Below are positions 33,059-42,204 of a stretch of 64,000 nucleotides of DNA, one piece after another; positions within the stretch are counted from its first letter, which is position 1; each line of letters begins with the position of its first letter. Below the pieces are notes generated by a model. The model did not search any database. It saw only the letters and a program-made list of their open reading frames with translations, and was not told where the DNA came from. Source of the stretch: Jeotgalibaca sp052266715 (lineage in GTDB: Bacteria; Bacillota; Bacilli; Lactobacillales; Aerococcaceae); the NCBI GenBank assembly GCA_052266715.1, contig JBQPRB010000008.1. One strand, 5' to 3'. A program made the translations under genes and the position numbers.

Positions 33059-34930
33059 TTATTGGGATTGAACGGGTTGTTCCTGATGTTTCCCTGGCTT
33101 TTCTCTCTTTTCCTTTGAACTCAACAATCTCAGACCATTAAGAATTACCAATATCGTTGAACCCTCATGAAAAACAACACCCGTTGGCAAATCCAATAAC
33201 CCCACTAAGTTTAAGGTAATCAAAATAATGATAACACCAACTGCAAATGCAACATTTTGCTTAATAATTCGATTTAGACGTTTGCTTAATTTATAACTAT
33301 AGAGAAGTTTAGATAAATCATTTTTAACGATTACGACATCAGCTGACTCCATTGCCACTGAAGTTCCACTACCCATTGCTATACCAATATCAGCATTTGC
33401 TAGTGCAGGAGCATCGTTAATCCCATCTCCAATCATACCAACAACTTGATCTTTCTCTTGTGCTTTAATTACATAATCAATTTTGTCTTCCGGTAAAAGT
33501 CCAGCCATATATTCTTTAATATTTACTTCTTTAGCAACTTTTTTTGCGACAGATTCGTTGTCTCCAGTCAACAAGACGATATTAACGCCTTCCTCTTGAA
33601 AACCATGGACCGCTTCCACTGCTTCATGACGGACTTGGTCACTTAAAGAAAAATACCCCACGATAATATCATCTTCAGAAACAAGAACGGTAGTGTGATC
33701 GATAGCAATTTTGCTACGGTAACCGTGCGGATCCTCCATATCTTGGAAAGCAGATGGCTTACCTACCTTGAATGCTCCTTTTTTCAAGCCTGATCCAGCA
33801 ACTTCTTCTACTGGGATTCCATGGTCGATACTGTCTAAACTTAAATCAGGAAATTTATTTACAATTGCATTAGCAATTGGATGAGATGATTGTTGTTCCA
33901 TAAAAACAACCTCTTTGATAACAGCTTCCGGTGCTAGATAATCCACTACCTGGAAATCGCCAAAAGTGAGTGTTCCCGTTTTATCACTGTACAACAGATC
34001 CATTGTTGCTAATGCTTCCATCGCTGCGCCACCTTTTACCAACACACCATTTTTAGCGCCATTACTAATCGCACTTAAAGTTGCAGGTGTTGCTGCCGCA
34101 ACCAATGCACACGGACTCGCTACAGTTAATAGAACCATCCCCCGATAAAAGGCGTCTTCAAAATTAAAACCGCTCAGATAATATAACGCGGCAATGAACA
34201 GGGGAACCACAATTAATACGCCAATAACATAGTTTTTCTCAAAACGATCGATAAATTTAGCAATTCGAGACGGCCGACTTTGCGCTTCCTCAACCATGCG
34301 AATAATGTTTGAAAACATCGTTTGATCACTTGTTTTATTTACGTTTAAGTGGAAAGCATTCCCTTCGTTCAACGTTCCAGCAAACACTTCATCACCGCGT
34401 TTTTTTTCAGTTGGCAGTGATTCACCCGTCAATGATGCTTCATTGATTTGGGTCTTTCGATCAATAATACCATCAATCGGGATTTGAGCCCCTTTGGACA
34501 CAACGACGATATCTCCAATGATTAGATCATCCGTAGCTACTTCTACTACTTCCCCAGTCGGTTTTAGGACTTGCGCAACCGAAGGCACTTGTGACATCAG
34601 TTCTTTAATTGCGTTTGTTGACTTGTTTGTTGCAAAATTTTCCAGAAATTCTGCTCCTGCAAAAATCAATAGCAACATAGCCCCTTCCGATTCATAATTA
34701 ATGATTACTGCCCCTAAAGCAGCCAAGACCATCAATAAATCGACGTTGGGTGATTTTGACTGAACTGTATCAACAACAGCATTTTTCGTTGCAAAATATC
34801 CCAGGAAGAAAATTGCCACATAGAATGCAATCCTACTGTAAATACCACCTGTAACAAACCCTATTATCGTAAATATTATTCCGAGTACCAAAAATTGTCC
34901 CTGTTTTTCTTTAACCAGATAATTAAGCAT
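33059..34930 (-). CDS. P1B-4-type heavy-metal efflux ATPase (Fe/Co/Ni class)
   Basis: A 623-residue P-type ATPase that exports a transition metal across the membrane. It has no N-terminal HMA domain. The features that set the subclass are the SPCAL membrane motif (rather than CPC) near residue 273 and HEGST in the penultimate helix; both are diagnostic of P1B-4 pumps such as PfeT/FrvA/CoaT. The catalytic core is complete: TGES, DKTGTLT (phosphorylated Asp) and GDGINDAPAL. AGAGGA precedes the ATG. A NiCo-type riboswitch in the leader strengthens the assignment. Fe2+ or Co2+ is more likely than Zn or Cd. Confidence 0.92.
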   Translation of the reverse strand: MLNYLVKEKQGQFLVLGIIFTIIGFVTGGIYSRIAFYVAIFFLGYFATKNAVVDTVQSKSPNVDLLMVLAALGAVIINYESEGAMLLLIFAGAEFLENFATNKSTNAIKELMSQVPSVAQVLKPTGEVVEVATDDLIIGDIVVVSKGAQIPIDGIIDRKTQINEASLTGESLPTEKKRGDEVFAGTLNEGNAFHLNVNKTSDQTMFSNIIRMVEEAQSRPSRIAKFIDRFEKNYVIGVLIVVPLFIAALYYLSGFNFEDAFYRGMVLLTVASPCALVAAATPATLSAISNGAKNGVLVKGGAAMEALATMDLLYSDKTGTLTFGDFQVVDYLAPEAVIKEVVFMEQQSSHPIANAIVNKFPDLSLDSIDHGIPVEEVAGSGLKKGAFKVGKPSAFQDMEDPHGYRSKIAIDHTTVLVSEDDIIVGYFSLSDQVRHEAVEAVHGFQEEGVNIVLLTGDNESVAKKVAKEVNIKEYMAGLLPEDKIDYVIKAQEKDQVVGMIGDGINDAPALANADIGIAMGSGTSVAMESADVVIVKNDLSKLLYSYKLSKRLNRIIKQNVAFAVGVIIILITLNLVGLLDLPTGVVFHEGSTILVILNGLRLLSSKEKREKPGKHQEQPVQSQ

Positions 34931-35036
34931 ATCTTTTCCTCTTTTCTATTCATTATTCAACTTTATCGTTTGGTTAATTTAGTTTTCTCCTTCTGCTATA
35001 TATTCATGATTAACCTCCCATTCTTAAAATTTATGT

Positions 35037-35172
35037 ACAAAAAAAGGCACACCTATAGAACAGTAGTTACTGTCCCACAGGTGTGCCTTTTTGCACGACT
35101 CTGCTACCACGCATACGGTGGACCGGCTGCATGAACCTCTGGGAGTTCACCGCCTGCTCAGATTTAATGGGC
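35037..35172 (-). promoter_or_regulatory. NiCo (czcD) riboswitch with transcription terminator
   Basis: The minus-strand leader carries the conserved NiCo blocks in order: CTGAGCAGGC (35152-35161), TTCATGCAGCCGG (about 35123-35135), a GTGC/GCAC hairpin, and CCTGTGGGACAGT (35069-35081). The 3' strand of the last aptamer helix (GGCACACCT) also forms the 5' arm of a terminator, AGGTGTGCC plus seven T (to 35037). Metal binding would favour the aptamer and allow readthrough into the ATPase gene. NiCo RNAs were described for Co/Ni, and later work assigned Fe2+ as a ligand. Confidence 0.9.
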
Positions 35173-35211
35173 CCTCCAAAAGAGAGCGGATTAAATTTAA
35201 TTTATAGGTTA

Positions 35212-35240
35212 ATTTTACACGGAATCGGTTCATTTGTCAA
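35212..35240 (-). promoter_or_regulatory. promoter of the riboswitch-ATPase unit
   Basis: Minus strand TTGACA (35235-35240), 17 bp, TAAAAT (35212-35217), placing the transcript start about 35 nt before the first conserved riboswitch block. Confidence 0.8.
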
Positions 35241-35337
35241 TCTCAGTTTTGGCTAATCTATCGAATATTTTGCAATAATTAGATAGGCCAACGACGATAT
35301 GATATACTTTGGGTGAAAATAACATGATAGAAAGAAG

Positions 35338-35817
35338 ATGGAGCGGATGAAAATCGGTATTATCATTCATTCAAAAACCGGAAATACGCTATCGGTCGCC
35401 CAAAGGTTATTGGAGAATCTGTTAGCATTAGGCCATTTTTGTAAAGTTGAAAAAGTGGTAGCAACTAATGATGAAGAAATGGACCCGTCAAAAATAGTCT
35501 TAGAAAATCAACCGGATTTAACAGGATATGACTGTTTGATTTTGGCTGCTCCCGTCCGCGCTTTTTCGCTTTCGCCAGTGATGAAAGCTTACTTGGCGCG
35601 TGCCTCCCAACTATCGAAGGAAAAAGTATTTTGTTACGTCACGGAAGGTTTTCCATTTTCATCCATGGGTGGTAACCGTGCGATCAAGCAGTTCAATAAT
35701 ATCATCGAAGCAAAAGGAGCCATTGTTGAAGCAACAGGCATCATCAATTGGTCGAACCCCAGACGCGAGAAGCAAATCGTTCAGTTGGTTAACAAATTTA
35801 TCTCATTAATAAATTGA
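35338..35817 (+). CDS. flavodoxin-fold protein
   Basis: A 159-residue cytosolic flavodoxin-like protein. The N-terminal phosphate loop IIHSKTGNTLSVAQRLLENL binds FMN, and DCLILAAPVRAFSLSPVMKAYL and YVTEGFPFSSMGGNRAIKQF are further family regions. It could be an electron carrier or an FMN-dependent oxidoreductase of the flavodoxin_5 class. The start is uncertain: ATG 35338 has only GAAAGAAG upstream, and a second in-frame ATG lies 9 nt later. It is divergent from the metal ATPase unit and is followed by a strong terminator. Confidence 0.82.
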   Translation: MERMKIGIIIHSKTGNTLSVAQRLLENLLALGHFCKVEKVVATNDEEMDPSKIVLENQPDLTGYDCLILAAPVRAFSLSPVMKAYLARASQLSKEKVFCYVTEGFPFSSMGGNRAIKQFNNIIEAKGAIVEATGIINWSNPRREKQIVQLVNKFISLIN

Positions 35818-35862
35818 TTCTCGGTAAAAATCTGATGAGCACGCATGAGACTTAAATGTTAA

Positions 35863-35892
35863 AGAGGGTGAGACAAAAGTCTCACCCTCCTT
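35863..35892. terminator. bidirectional terminator
   Basis: A perfect 11-bp hairpin GAGGGTGAGAC/GTCTCACCCTC with an AAAA loop lies between the convergent flavodoxin and flavin reductase genes. The T-tracts are short. Confidence 0.65.
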
Positions 35893-35920
35893 CCTGTATA
35901 CGAATATCTGTATTCTAAAC

Positions 35921-35950
35921 GTGCGACAAAAGGCAGCCCCGAGCCACTCC
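35921..35950. repeat. fragment of the dispersed hairpin repeat, copy C
   Basis: GTGCGACAAAAGGC then AGCCCCGA and GCCACT match, in reverse orientation, the right end of the repeat at 25633-25810 (GTGCTCAAAAAGGC, AGCCCCGA, CGCCACT). Only about 30 bp remain. It sits 15 bp past the end of the large flavin reductase gene. Confidence 0.6.
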
Positions 35951-35964
35951 CTTGTTTTGTTTAA

Positions 35965-38385
35965 TTATTGTTGGTGAGCTGCATTTGTTCCGGCAATACG
36001 TCCATACGTGAAGATATCAGTCAGTGCGTTTCCACCTAGACGGTTTCCTGCATGGATGCCACCAGCAACTTCTCCAGCAGCGTAAAGTCCTGGGATGATT
36101 TTTCCTTCTTTCGTCAAAACGCGTGTCGCAGAATCGATACGCAATCCACCCATAGTATGGTGAACAGCCGGCTTGCGTGGTGTTGCATAGAACGGTGCAA
36201 CTGTGACTTTTAAATCAAACACATTCTTGCCGAAATCAGGGTCTTTTCCATTATCAACATATAAATTGTATGTAGACACAGTTTCTACTAACGTTGCAGG
36301 GTCCATACCTAACTGTTTAGCAAGTTCTTCAAGCGTATCAGCCCGATAAAGGGTTCCTTCGGCAACTTCTTTATCAATTTTCTCTTGATTTGTGTTGTAA
36401 GCTGTCTTTTTTATTTCGTCATCTGCAATCAGATAGAATAGACCGCCTTGATCGATTGCTGCTTGAGTCAATTTATCACGACTTTCGTATTCATTTACGA
36501 AACGTCTGCCCTCTTTATTGACCATTACGAAATTAGCTGGGGGAACTTGTAATCCAGTAAAAAGCCCACCATTATCCGGATCAGATACAGGCATCATTTG
36601 CGAGAATCCCATTCCGACTAAATCTGCCCCCACACTCTCACCAAGCTTGATTCCATCTCCGGTAATGGCAGGAGAGTTCGACGTCTTGATGTCATCATCA
36701 ATTTCAGTCCAGAACGTATTGTATTGTTTCAGCATCTTGGTATTCGCTCCGAATCCACCAGTCGCCAAAACAACTGCTCCAGCATGAATGACAACTTTCT
36801 TGTTGCGTGGTCCACGGGCAATGACACCGACAACATTCCCATTTTCGACTAGCATTTCCTTGGCTGGTGTATCGGTAATAATTACACCACCGTTATCCAA
36901 CACAAATTTTTGTAATGCTGCAACGAAAGCATATCCTTGATTTTCTTTTGGTTTATGGCCACGGCGCCACATTGCCCCAACTGGCATTTCAACATTGTTT
37001 CGGTTGAAATCGACACCGATTTCCTCCAACCATTTAATGGAATGTGGAGCGTTTTCAGTCAAAGTTTTGACAAGATCATAATCACCGTAAATACGGTTAC
37101 CCAGTAAATCAGTCCGCTTTCCACCTAGATAAGTTTGGATTCGATGCCATAACGTTGAGTCGAATAAATAGTGTTTTCCAGCGGATAAATCTGCTAGATA
37201 ATCACGAATTTGCTGTTTCAAGGTATTGAAATCTTCCAAGTATTCGGTATCTATTTCTGCTTCATCGATTTCCAACACACTTTTCAGGGTGGAATCCTCA
37301 CCTGGCAGAGCCTTGAAATTACTTTGCCATTCTGGATTTGCCGCATTCATCGGTCCGCCTGTCCGGACGGTATTTCCACCGATCGAAGGGAATTTCTCCA
37401 ACAGAATGACTTTTTTGCCTTCCTGGATAGCACTGGCTGCAGCACTCAAACCAGCCCCTCCGCCACCGATAACTAAAACATCTGTTATTAATTCTTCTTC
37501 CTCCACTTTCGGCTGATCCGCCGCTTTGGGACGTTTTTTCAATATTTCTGGGTCAGCACCCGCCATTTTTACCGCTTCTGCTACCCCTTCGATAACCCCC
37601 TGGCTGGTGACCGTTGCCCCTGAAATTGCATCAACATTCAAGGTTTGGCCTTCAACGATTTCTTGGGGAATACGTGTGAAGACAACATCAGCAATCCCAG
37701 CTGATTCTCCAGCGGAATCAATTTCAATAGTCTCAATGCGATCTTCCGATAATACTACCCTCATCGGCAACTTACCATTATGGCCAGGGGCCGTTACGGT
37801 ATATTCACCAGGATTGAAAGAAATAAGTTCCGGGATATTCAAAAGATTGGCAACTTCCGTGAAACGGATGAATTTCTTGAAGCAGCTTTCCAGAAAATCG
37901 ATTGTGCCTTTTTCTTTCAGGTCACCTTCCTTGGTGAAAGCTTCATGGGCACGTCCCAATAAAAATTCATTTCCCGGCATGACGGTCGCATTCACACCCG
38001 GCGCATCCAACACCTGACGTAGATGTAACTGGGCCCGCGACGAACCTTGAACATCATAGGAAGCACCGACAATCATAACTGGTTTACCATCAAATGGGTG
38101 GACTTTAAATGATAACCATTCCAACATACTCTTTAACGCAGATGGGATCGAGTGGTTGTGTTCCGGTGTTGCAATAATCACACCATCCGACTCTTCAATT
38201 TTATTTTTCAGATATTGGACGGATTCGCTTTCCGTTTGATCATCCGATTCGTCAAACATCGGGATCGCTTTGATTTCCAATACTTCAATTTCTGCCGCTT
38301 CCGCAAAATGTTTCTCCATGAATTTCAACAGCAGACGATTATATGAAAAATCCGCATTCGTTCCAACTATTCCTACAAACTTCAT
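35965..38385 (-). CDS. FMN-red/FMN-bind/FAD-binding fusion reductase (fumarate or hydroxycinnamate reductase type)
   Basis: An 806-residue three-domain flavoenzyme. Residues 1-180 are an NADPH-dependent FMN reductase domain. Residues about 200-285 are an FMN_bind domain with the covalent flavinylation motif DAISGATVTSQG. Residues about 300-806 are a fumarate-reductase-like FAD domain (VLVIGGGGAGLSAAASA, EGRRFVNEYESRD, HHTMGGLRID, AGNRLGGNALTDI). There is no signal peptide, so it is cytosolic and probably NAD(P)H-linked. The layout with a small FMN reductase partner and a LysR gene resembles HcrAB of Lactiplantibacillus and the Vibrio CrdAB/Ard enzymes. The natural acceptor (hydroxycinnamate, acrylate or fumarate) is not determined. 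Confidence 0.88.
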   Translation of the reverse strand: MKFVGIVGTNADFSYNRLLLKFMEKHFAEAAEIEVLEIKAIPMFDESDDQTESESVQYLKNKIEESDGVIIATPEHNHSIPSALKSMLEWLSFKVHPFDGKPVMIVGASYDVQGSSRAQLHLRQVLDAPGVNATVMPGNEFLLGRAHEAFTKEGDLKEKGTIDFLESCFKKFIRFTEVANLLNIPELISFNPGEYTVTAPGHNGKLPMRVVLSEDRIETIEIDSAGESAGIADVVFTRIPQEIVEGQTLNVDAISGATVTSQGVIEGVAEAVKMAGADPEILKKRPKAADQPKVEEEELITDVLVIGGGGAGLSAAASAIQEGKKVILLEKFPSIGGNTVRTGGPMNAANPEWQSNFKALPGEDSTLKSVLEIDEAEIDTEYLEDFNTLKQQIRDYLADLSAGKHYLFDSTLWHRIQTYLGGKRTDLLGNRIYGDYDLVKTLTENAPHSIKWLEEIGVDFNRNNVEMPVGAMWRRGHKPKENQGYAFVAALQKFVLDNGGVIITDTPAKEMLVENGNVVGVIARGPRNKKVVIHAGAVVLATGGFGANTKMLKQYNTFWTEIDDDIKTSNSPAITGDGIKLGESVGADLVGMGFSQMMPVSDPDNGGLFTGLQVPPANFVMVNKEGRRFVNEYESRDKLTQAAIDQGGLFYLIADDEIKKTAYNTNQEKIDKEVAEGTLYRADTLEELAKQLGMDPATLVETVSTYNLYVDNGKDPDFGKNVFDLKVTVAPFYATPRKPAVHHTMGGLRIDSATRVLTKEGKIIPGLYAAGEVAGGIHAGNRLGGNALTDIFTYGRIAGTNAAHQQ

Positions 38386-39017
38386 TATTCATTTCCCTCC
38401 GCTTCTGACGCGATAATCTCTTTCCACGAAAATGCCGGTTTGGCTGTGGTCCTTTTTTGACGTTCTTTCAATAAAAGATTAGTCATCTCCACAAACAACT
38501 GAAACTCTGCAAAACAATCTTCGAGTTCAGCAACTTTTTCCTGATCCAATAAATTCCCCTCTTCATCAAATGCTTGGAGCGAATAGCCAAGCAAAAATTC
38601 TGCACTCGGCATGATACGGGCTTTTAACTCAGGTGAGTTCAATATTTGGCGTAAGTGTCCTTGAGCCCGTGATGATCCTAAAGAACCATAAGAAGCACCG
38701 GTAATCATGACAGGTTTATCGACCAATGGCTGAACGCTATAGGACAACCATTCCAAAACACTTTTCAGAGCGGCCGGGATAGAATGATCATATTCAGGTG
38801 TACTGATGATAACCCCGTCAGCTGCTTCAATTTTATCAGCAAGTTCTTGGATTCCTAAGGGAGCTTTTTTGTCTTTTGGTTCATTAAACGCTGGCAGTCC
38901 TTTAATTTCAAAGACTTCGACCTCAGCTTTATCTGAAAAATGCTTTTGAATGAATCGCAACAACGTCCGGTTAGTGGAGTGGTCTGCGTTCGAACCGACT
39001 ATTCCAATCAATTTCAT
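38385..39017 (-). CDS. NADPH-dependent FMN reductase family subunit (HcrB-like)
   Basis: A 210-residue flavodoxin-fold FMN reductase: GIVGSNADHSTNRTLLRFI (phosphate loop), TPEYDHSIPAALKSVLEWLS and ITGASYGSLGSSRAQ. It closely resembles the N-terminal domain of the downstream gene (the same motifs nearly residue by residue), so the two domains probably arose by duplication and may form a heterodimer. It ends with TAATG overlapping the next start by one base. No obvious lipid anchor or export signal. Confidence 0.88.
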   Translation of the reverse strand: MKLIGIVGSNADHSTNRTLLRFIQKHFSDKAEVEVFEIKGLPAFNEPKDKKAPLGIQELADKIEAADGVIISTPEYDHSIPAALKSVLEWLSYSVQPLVDKPVMITGASYGSLGSSRAQGHLRQILNSPELKARIMPSAEFLLGYSLQAFDEEGNLLDQEKVAELEDCFAEFQLFVEMTNLLLKERQKRTTAKPAFSWKEIIASEAEGNE

Positions 39018-39146
39018 TAAATTCCATTCCCCTCTTTTTTATTAGTGATGTTTTGAGCATATCAAAACAGCCTATTATTAGACATTTAATGATTTAATTG
39101 TAATTTAAATTTCTTTAATTGTGAAATATATATTTTTTATAACTCG

Positions 39147-39165
39147 ATAACATATTTGTTATAAT
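39147..39165 (+). promoter_or_regulatory. lysR promoter -10 with LysR-type inverted repeat
   Basis: ATAAC-N6-GTTAT (39147-39162) overlaps TATAAT (39160-39165). The inverted repeat has the size of a LysR operator in the 177-bp divergent spacer between the regulator and the flavin reductase pair. Auto-control is inferred. Confidence 0.55.
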
Positions 39166-39195
39166 TATCACAAAGATAAACAAAGGAGCAATGAA

Positions 39196-40137
39196 ATGTC
39201 GCATATACAATCACCTATCCTTTTACAATACCTGGATGCACTTTTGAAGCATGGCAGCTTTACTAAGGCAGCCAAAGACCTTTATATTTCCCAACCATAT
39301 TTAACTCAAACCATCAAACGAACGGAAAATGATTTGGGAATAGAAATCGTCAACCGTAAGAGCCCACAGCTGCAGCTGACTGAAGCGGGAAAAGTTTATT
39401 ACCGTTATCTAGAGTCCATTGAAGAAAGCAGTGAGGATTTGAAACGCCAACTCGCAAAATATTCGATGACAGGGAAACCAACCATTCGAATTGCCATCCT
39501 TCCCAGCTTGGCGACTTATTTACTCCCTCTTGTATTGCCAGTCTTCAAGAACAAATTCCCTCACATTTCCGTGACCATTCTTGAAGATGTACCTAAAAAC
39601 AATGAACTGCTAACAATCAAAGAAGAGGTAGATTTTTATATTGGACAAAACCCCGAAGCGGTATCACCTTCACTCATAACGATTGATTGTGGGTTTCAAA
39701 ATTATTATGCCATTATCCCGCCCTCTTCCGATTTTTACTGCGAAGGTGTACAGTATTTGACGGAGAATTCCATTTCAGTTGAAGAATTGTTATGCCAAGA
39801 GCTTGTGCTCACAACAAATGGTTCGGCAATCAGGCGTCAAATCGATCGTCTCTTGAACCGCTACAAAATCACGCCACGAATCGCATTCGAAACTTCTAAC
39901 GTCTATACCGTCGCTGAACTTGCGAAACAGGATTTAGGAGTCGCATTCGTTCCCGAAGGTTTGGTGTATGCCACAAATTCCGCTGCTTATAATCTTTACC
40001 CTATAACAACGACACTTATTTCTTTAGAATATTTCATCGCCTATCCGGCTTCAAAAATGCTGAGCGAAAATGAAAAATTATTTTTGGATGTTTTTACCAC
40101 CATAGTTCAAAAGCATACAAAAAAGGCTAGCTCATAA
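39196..40137 (+). CDS. LysR family transcriptional regulator
   Basis: A 313-residue LTTR: winged HTH at residues 5-65 (HGSFTKAAKDLYISQPYLTQTIKRTENDLG) and a periplasmic-binding-protein-like effector domain from about residue 92. AAAGGAG lies 7-8 nt before the ATG. It is divergent from the flavin reductase pair and is probably its regulator, responding to the substrate acid (inferred by analogy with hcrR). Confidence 0.92.
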   Translation: MSHIQSPILLQYLDALLKHGSFTKAAKDLYISQPYLTQTIKRTENDLGIEIVNRKSPQLQLTEAGKVYYRYLESIEESSEDLKRQLAKYSMTGKPTIRIAILPSLATYLLPLVLPVFKNKFPHISVTILEDVPKNNELLTIKEEVDFYIGQNPEAVSPSLITIDCGFQNYYAIIPPSSDFYCEGVQYLTENSISVEELLCQELVLTTNGSAIRRQIDRLLNRYKITPRIAFETSNVYTVAELAKQDLGVAFVPEGLVYATNSAAYNLYPITTTLISLEYFIAYPASKMLSENEKLFLDVFTTIVQKHTKKASS

Positions 40138-40156
40138 ACATGAGTTAGCCTTTTTT
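40119..40156. terminator. bidirectional terminator
   Basis: AAAAGGCTAGCTCA/TGAGTTAGCCTTTT hairpin with T-runs on both strands, overlapping the lysR stop; it separates lysR from the convergent dus gene. Confidence 0.8.
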
Positions 40157-40160
40157 ACTA

Positions 40161-41126
40161 TTATAGGTGGTTCTTTTCAAACTCGTCCAACACTGTCCGT
40201 ACTTCGGCTGTTGATTTGGTTTCAAATAGGCGCGCTCTGAGGTCGCCAGCCCCTTTAAATTCACGCACATAAATCTTAAAGAATCGTTGTAGCGGTTTGA
40301 ACACGCGCGGTTCCTTTTCAGCATATTTATCAAACAAATCCAAATGTTTACGGAATAAATTCAATAATTCCTGAGGACTGCGCTCTTGGGGAACTTTCTC
40401 AAATGCATAAGGATTGTGGAAGATGCCACGACCAATCATCACACCATCAACGCCATATTTATCAGCAAGCTCTTTCCCGGTTTGGTAGTCAGGAATATCG
40501 CCATTGATTGTCAATAAAGTTTGGGGCGCAATTTCATCGCGCATTTTCTTGATTTCTGGGATTAATTCCCAGTGTGCATCCACTTTACTCATTTCAACCT
40601 TCGTACGCAAATGAATGGAAAGATTAGCAATATCCTGCTCCAACAAATGCTTCAACCAAGTCTTCCATTCATCTACATCCGCATGTCCTAAACGTGTTTT
40701 AACACTGACTGGAAGGCCACCTGCTTTAGCAGCTTCAATTAATTCAGCTGCTACGTCCGGACGACGAATCAAGCCAGCTCCGCGACCATGTTTAAATACG
40801 TTCGGTGCTGGGCAACCCATGTTGAGGTCCACCCCACGGTAACCCATCTCTGCCATTCCGATACTCATTTCACGGAAGTATTCAGGTTTGTCTCCCCATA
40901 TATGAGCCACAATCGGTTGCTCATCGGGTGTAAATGTCAAACGACCACGGACACTCTCTTTTCCGTTGGGATGACAGAAACTTTCACTATTGGTAAATTC
41001 AGTAAAAAATACATCCGGACTCGCTGCTTCACTGATAACATGACGGAAAACAACATCTGTCACATCTTCCATAGGTGCTAACACGAAAAACGGACGTGGC
41101 AACTCTTGCCAAAAATTCTCTTTCAT
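40161..41126 (-). CDS. tRNA-dihydrouridine synthase
   Basis: An FMN-dependent enzyme that reduces uridine in the tRNA D-loop. The 321-residue product is a TIM barrel with VLAPMEDVTDVVFR, GVDLNMGCPAPNV (catalytic Cys region), SVKTRLG and GVMIGRGIFHNPY, plus a C-terminal helical domain. The start is the ATG at 41126 with AAAGGAA upstream; a longer frame to 41213 has no site and includes a hydrophobic stretch unlike the family. It is a single gene. Confidence 0.93.
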   Translation of the reverse strand: MKENFWQELPRPFFVLAPMEDVTDVVFRHVISEAASPDVFFTEFTNSESFCHPNGKESVRGRLTFTPDEQPIVAHIWGDKPEYFREMSIGMAEMGYRGVDLNMGCPAPNVFKHGRGAGLIRRPDVAAELIEAAKAGGLPVSVKTRLGHADVDEWKTWLKHLLEQDIANLSIHLRTKVEMSKVDAHWELIPEIKKMRDEIAPQTLLTINGDIPDYQTGKELADKYGVDGVMIGRGIFHNPYAFEKVPQERSPQELLNLFRKHLDLFDKYAEKEPRVFKPLQRFFKIYVREFKGAGDLRARLFETKSTAEVRTVLDEFEKNHL

Positions 41127-41269
41127 TTCAAATTCCTTTCCTGTAAAAATGCAAACATCTTTATATAGTAGATTTATTAGTAGCTTACTTATTGCAATTA
41201 AGTATACTACCATATTACTCCAATTTTAGAAAGTTTAATGCTATTTAAATTTGGTCAAAAAAATAGAGA

Positions 41270-41380
41270 GTGTGAAAAAAGACGTTTAGCCCCGGATCAC
41301 TGGAGCGAATAGGCGCAAGATGGTCGCAGACCATCTGAGCATTATTCGTGAAGTGACGCCGGGGCTGCCTTTTGGAACAC
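41270..41380. repeat. dispersed hairpin repeat, copy B (111 bp)
   Basis: Shares TTTAGCCCCG, CACTGGA(A/G)CGAATA, GATGGTCGCAGACCATCTG and GCATTATT with copy A at 25633-25810, and the right end CGGGGCTGCCTTTT. The ends can pair (AGCCCCGG with CCGGGGCT). It lacks the extra nested hairpins of copy A. It lies in the 328-bp gap between the sigma/anti-sigma unit and dus, which holds no gene. Confidence 0.75.
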
Positions 41381-41411
41381 GTTTACGGGGCAGATGTACG
41401 TATACGAGAAA

Positions 41412-41437
41412 GAGGCTGGTAGTTTTGTCCCAGCCTC
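41412..41437 (-). terminator. probable terminator of the anti-sigma gene
   Basis: GAGGCTGG/CCAGCCTC hairpin with an 10-nt loop, followed by a TTTCTC tract on the minus strand. The T-run is short. Confidence 0.5.
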
Positions 41438-41454
41438 CTACTTACTCGATTCTG

Positions 41455-42204
41455 TTAGTTCTCACTGTTATTTCTTTGCATCATCTTGTTTTTCATGGAA
41501 CCGTTGGGAGAGTTATTTTCTTTCATGTGTTTCTGCATTTCGTTGTGATGTGATTCGATGGTTTCAATCAATTCATCCATAGGAAGTTCTTCCGCACTTT
41601 CTAGCGTTCCTTCCTCTTCTAAATCGCGTAATTCCATCATCGCACGCATCCGACCGATCGACACACCTTTTTCTCTGGCTTGTTTCATTAATCCCTCCGT
41701 TGACTGGTACATCGTCATGTGCTGCCGCATCATCCCTTTATGGGATTCGATGTTTGCCATCATCTCAGATGCTCGGGACGCTTGCCTACTCGCTACTGTC
41801 ACATAGACTTCTTCAGTCTCCATTCCGAAAGCATTCATTATTTCAGCCATAGCATCTTCATAATTCATGTGGGTAACGGTCAATTCATTTGCCAGATTTT
41901 CTCCTTGAGGATCGAACCCAACAATTTCAACGACCCGATTGAACCAATTCACACGCAATTCAACCGAATAGTCGCTGTCGATGGAAACTGCTGATACGGG
42001 CGTTTGATAAGCGAAGAAGCCGGAGATTGTGAACAGAACAACCAGTCCCATAACCGCTTGCACCTTGAACTGACGCCAATAACCTTGCGGACTTCTTTTC
42101 TGGTTTTTGATACGCTTTGAAACCATCTGTATCGTTTGTAGTTTCAGTTGTTCATCCGCTACGACACCATCAAAGGCTTTTTTTATTTTTCGGCTCATTC
42201 CCAT
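41455..42204 (-). CDS. membrane anti-sigma factor with Met/His-rich external tail
   Basis: A 249-residue single-pass protein. Residues 1-45 are cytosolic, a helix at about 48-68 (AVMGLVVLFTISGFFAY) spans the membrane, and residues 75-105 (SAVSIDSDYSVELRVNWFNRVVEI) resemble the RsgI-like extracytoplasmic domain. From about residue 130 on the protein is very rich in Met, His, Glu and Lys (SHKGMMRQHMTMY, HHNEMQKHM). It overlaps the ECF sigma gene, which supports the anti-sigma role. The tail could bind metal or detect envelope damage; this is inference. Confidence 0.82.
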   Translation of the reverse strand: MGMSRKIKKAFDGVVADEQLKLQTIQMVSKRIKNQKRSPQGYWRQFKVQAVMGLVVLFTISGFFAYQTPVSAVSIDSDYSVELRVNWFNRVVEIVGFDPQGENLANELTVTHMNYEDAMAEIMNAFGMETEEVYVTVASRQASRASEMMANIESHKGMMRQHMTMYQSTEGLMKQAREKGVSIGRMRAMMELRDLEEEGTLESAEELPMDELIETIESHHNEMQKHMKENNSPNGSMKNKMMQRNNSEN

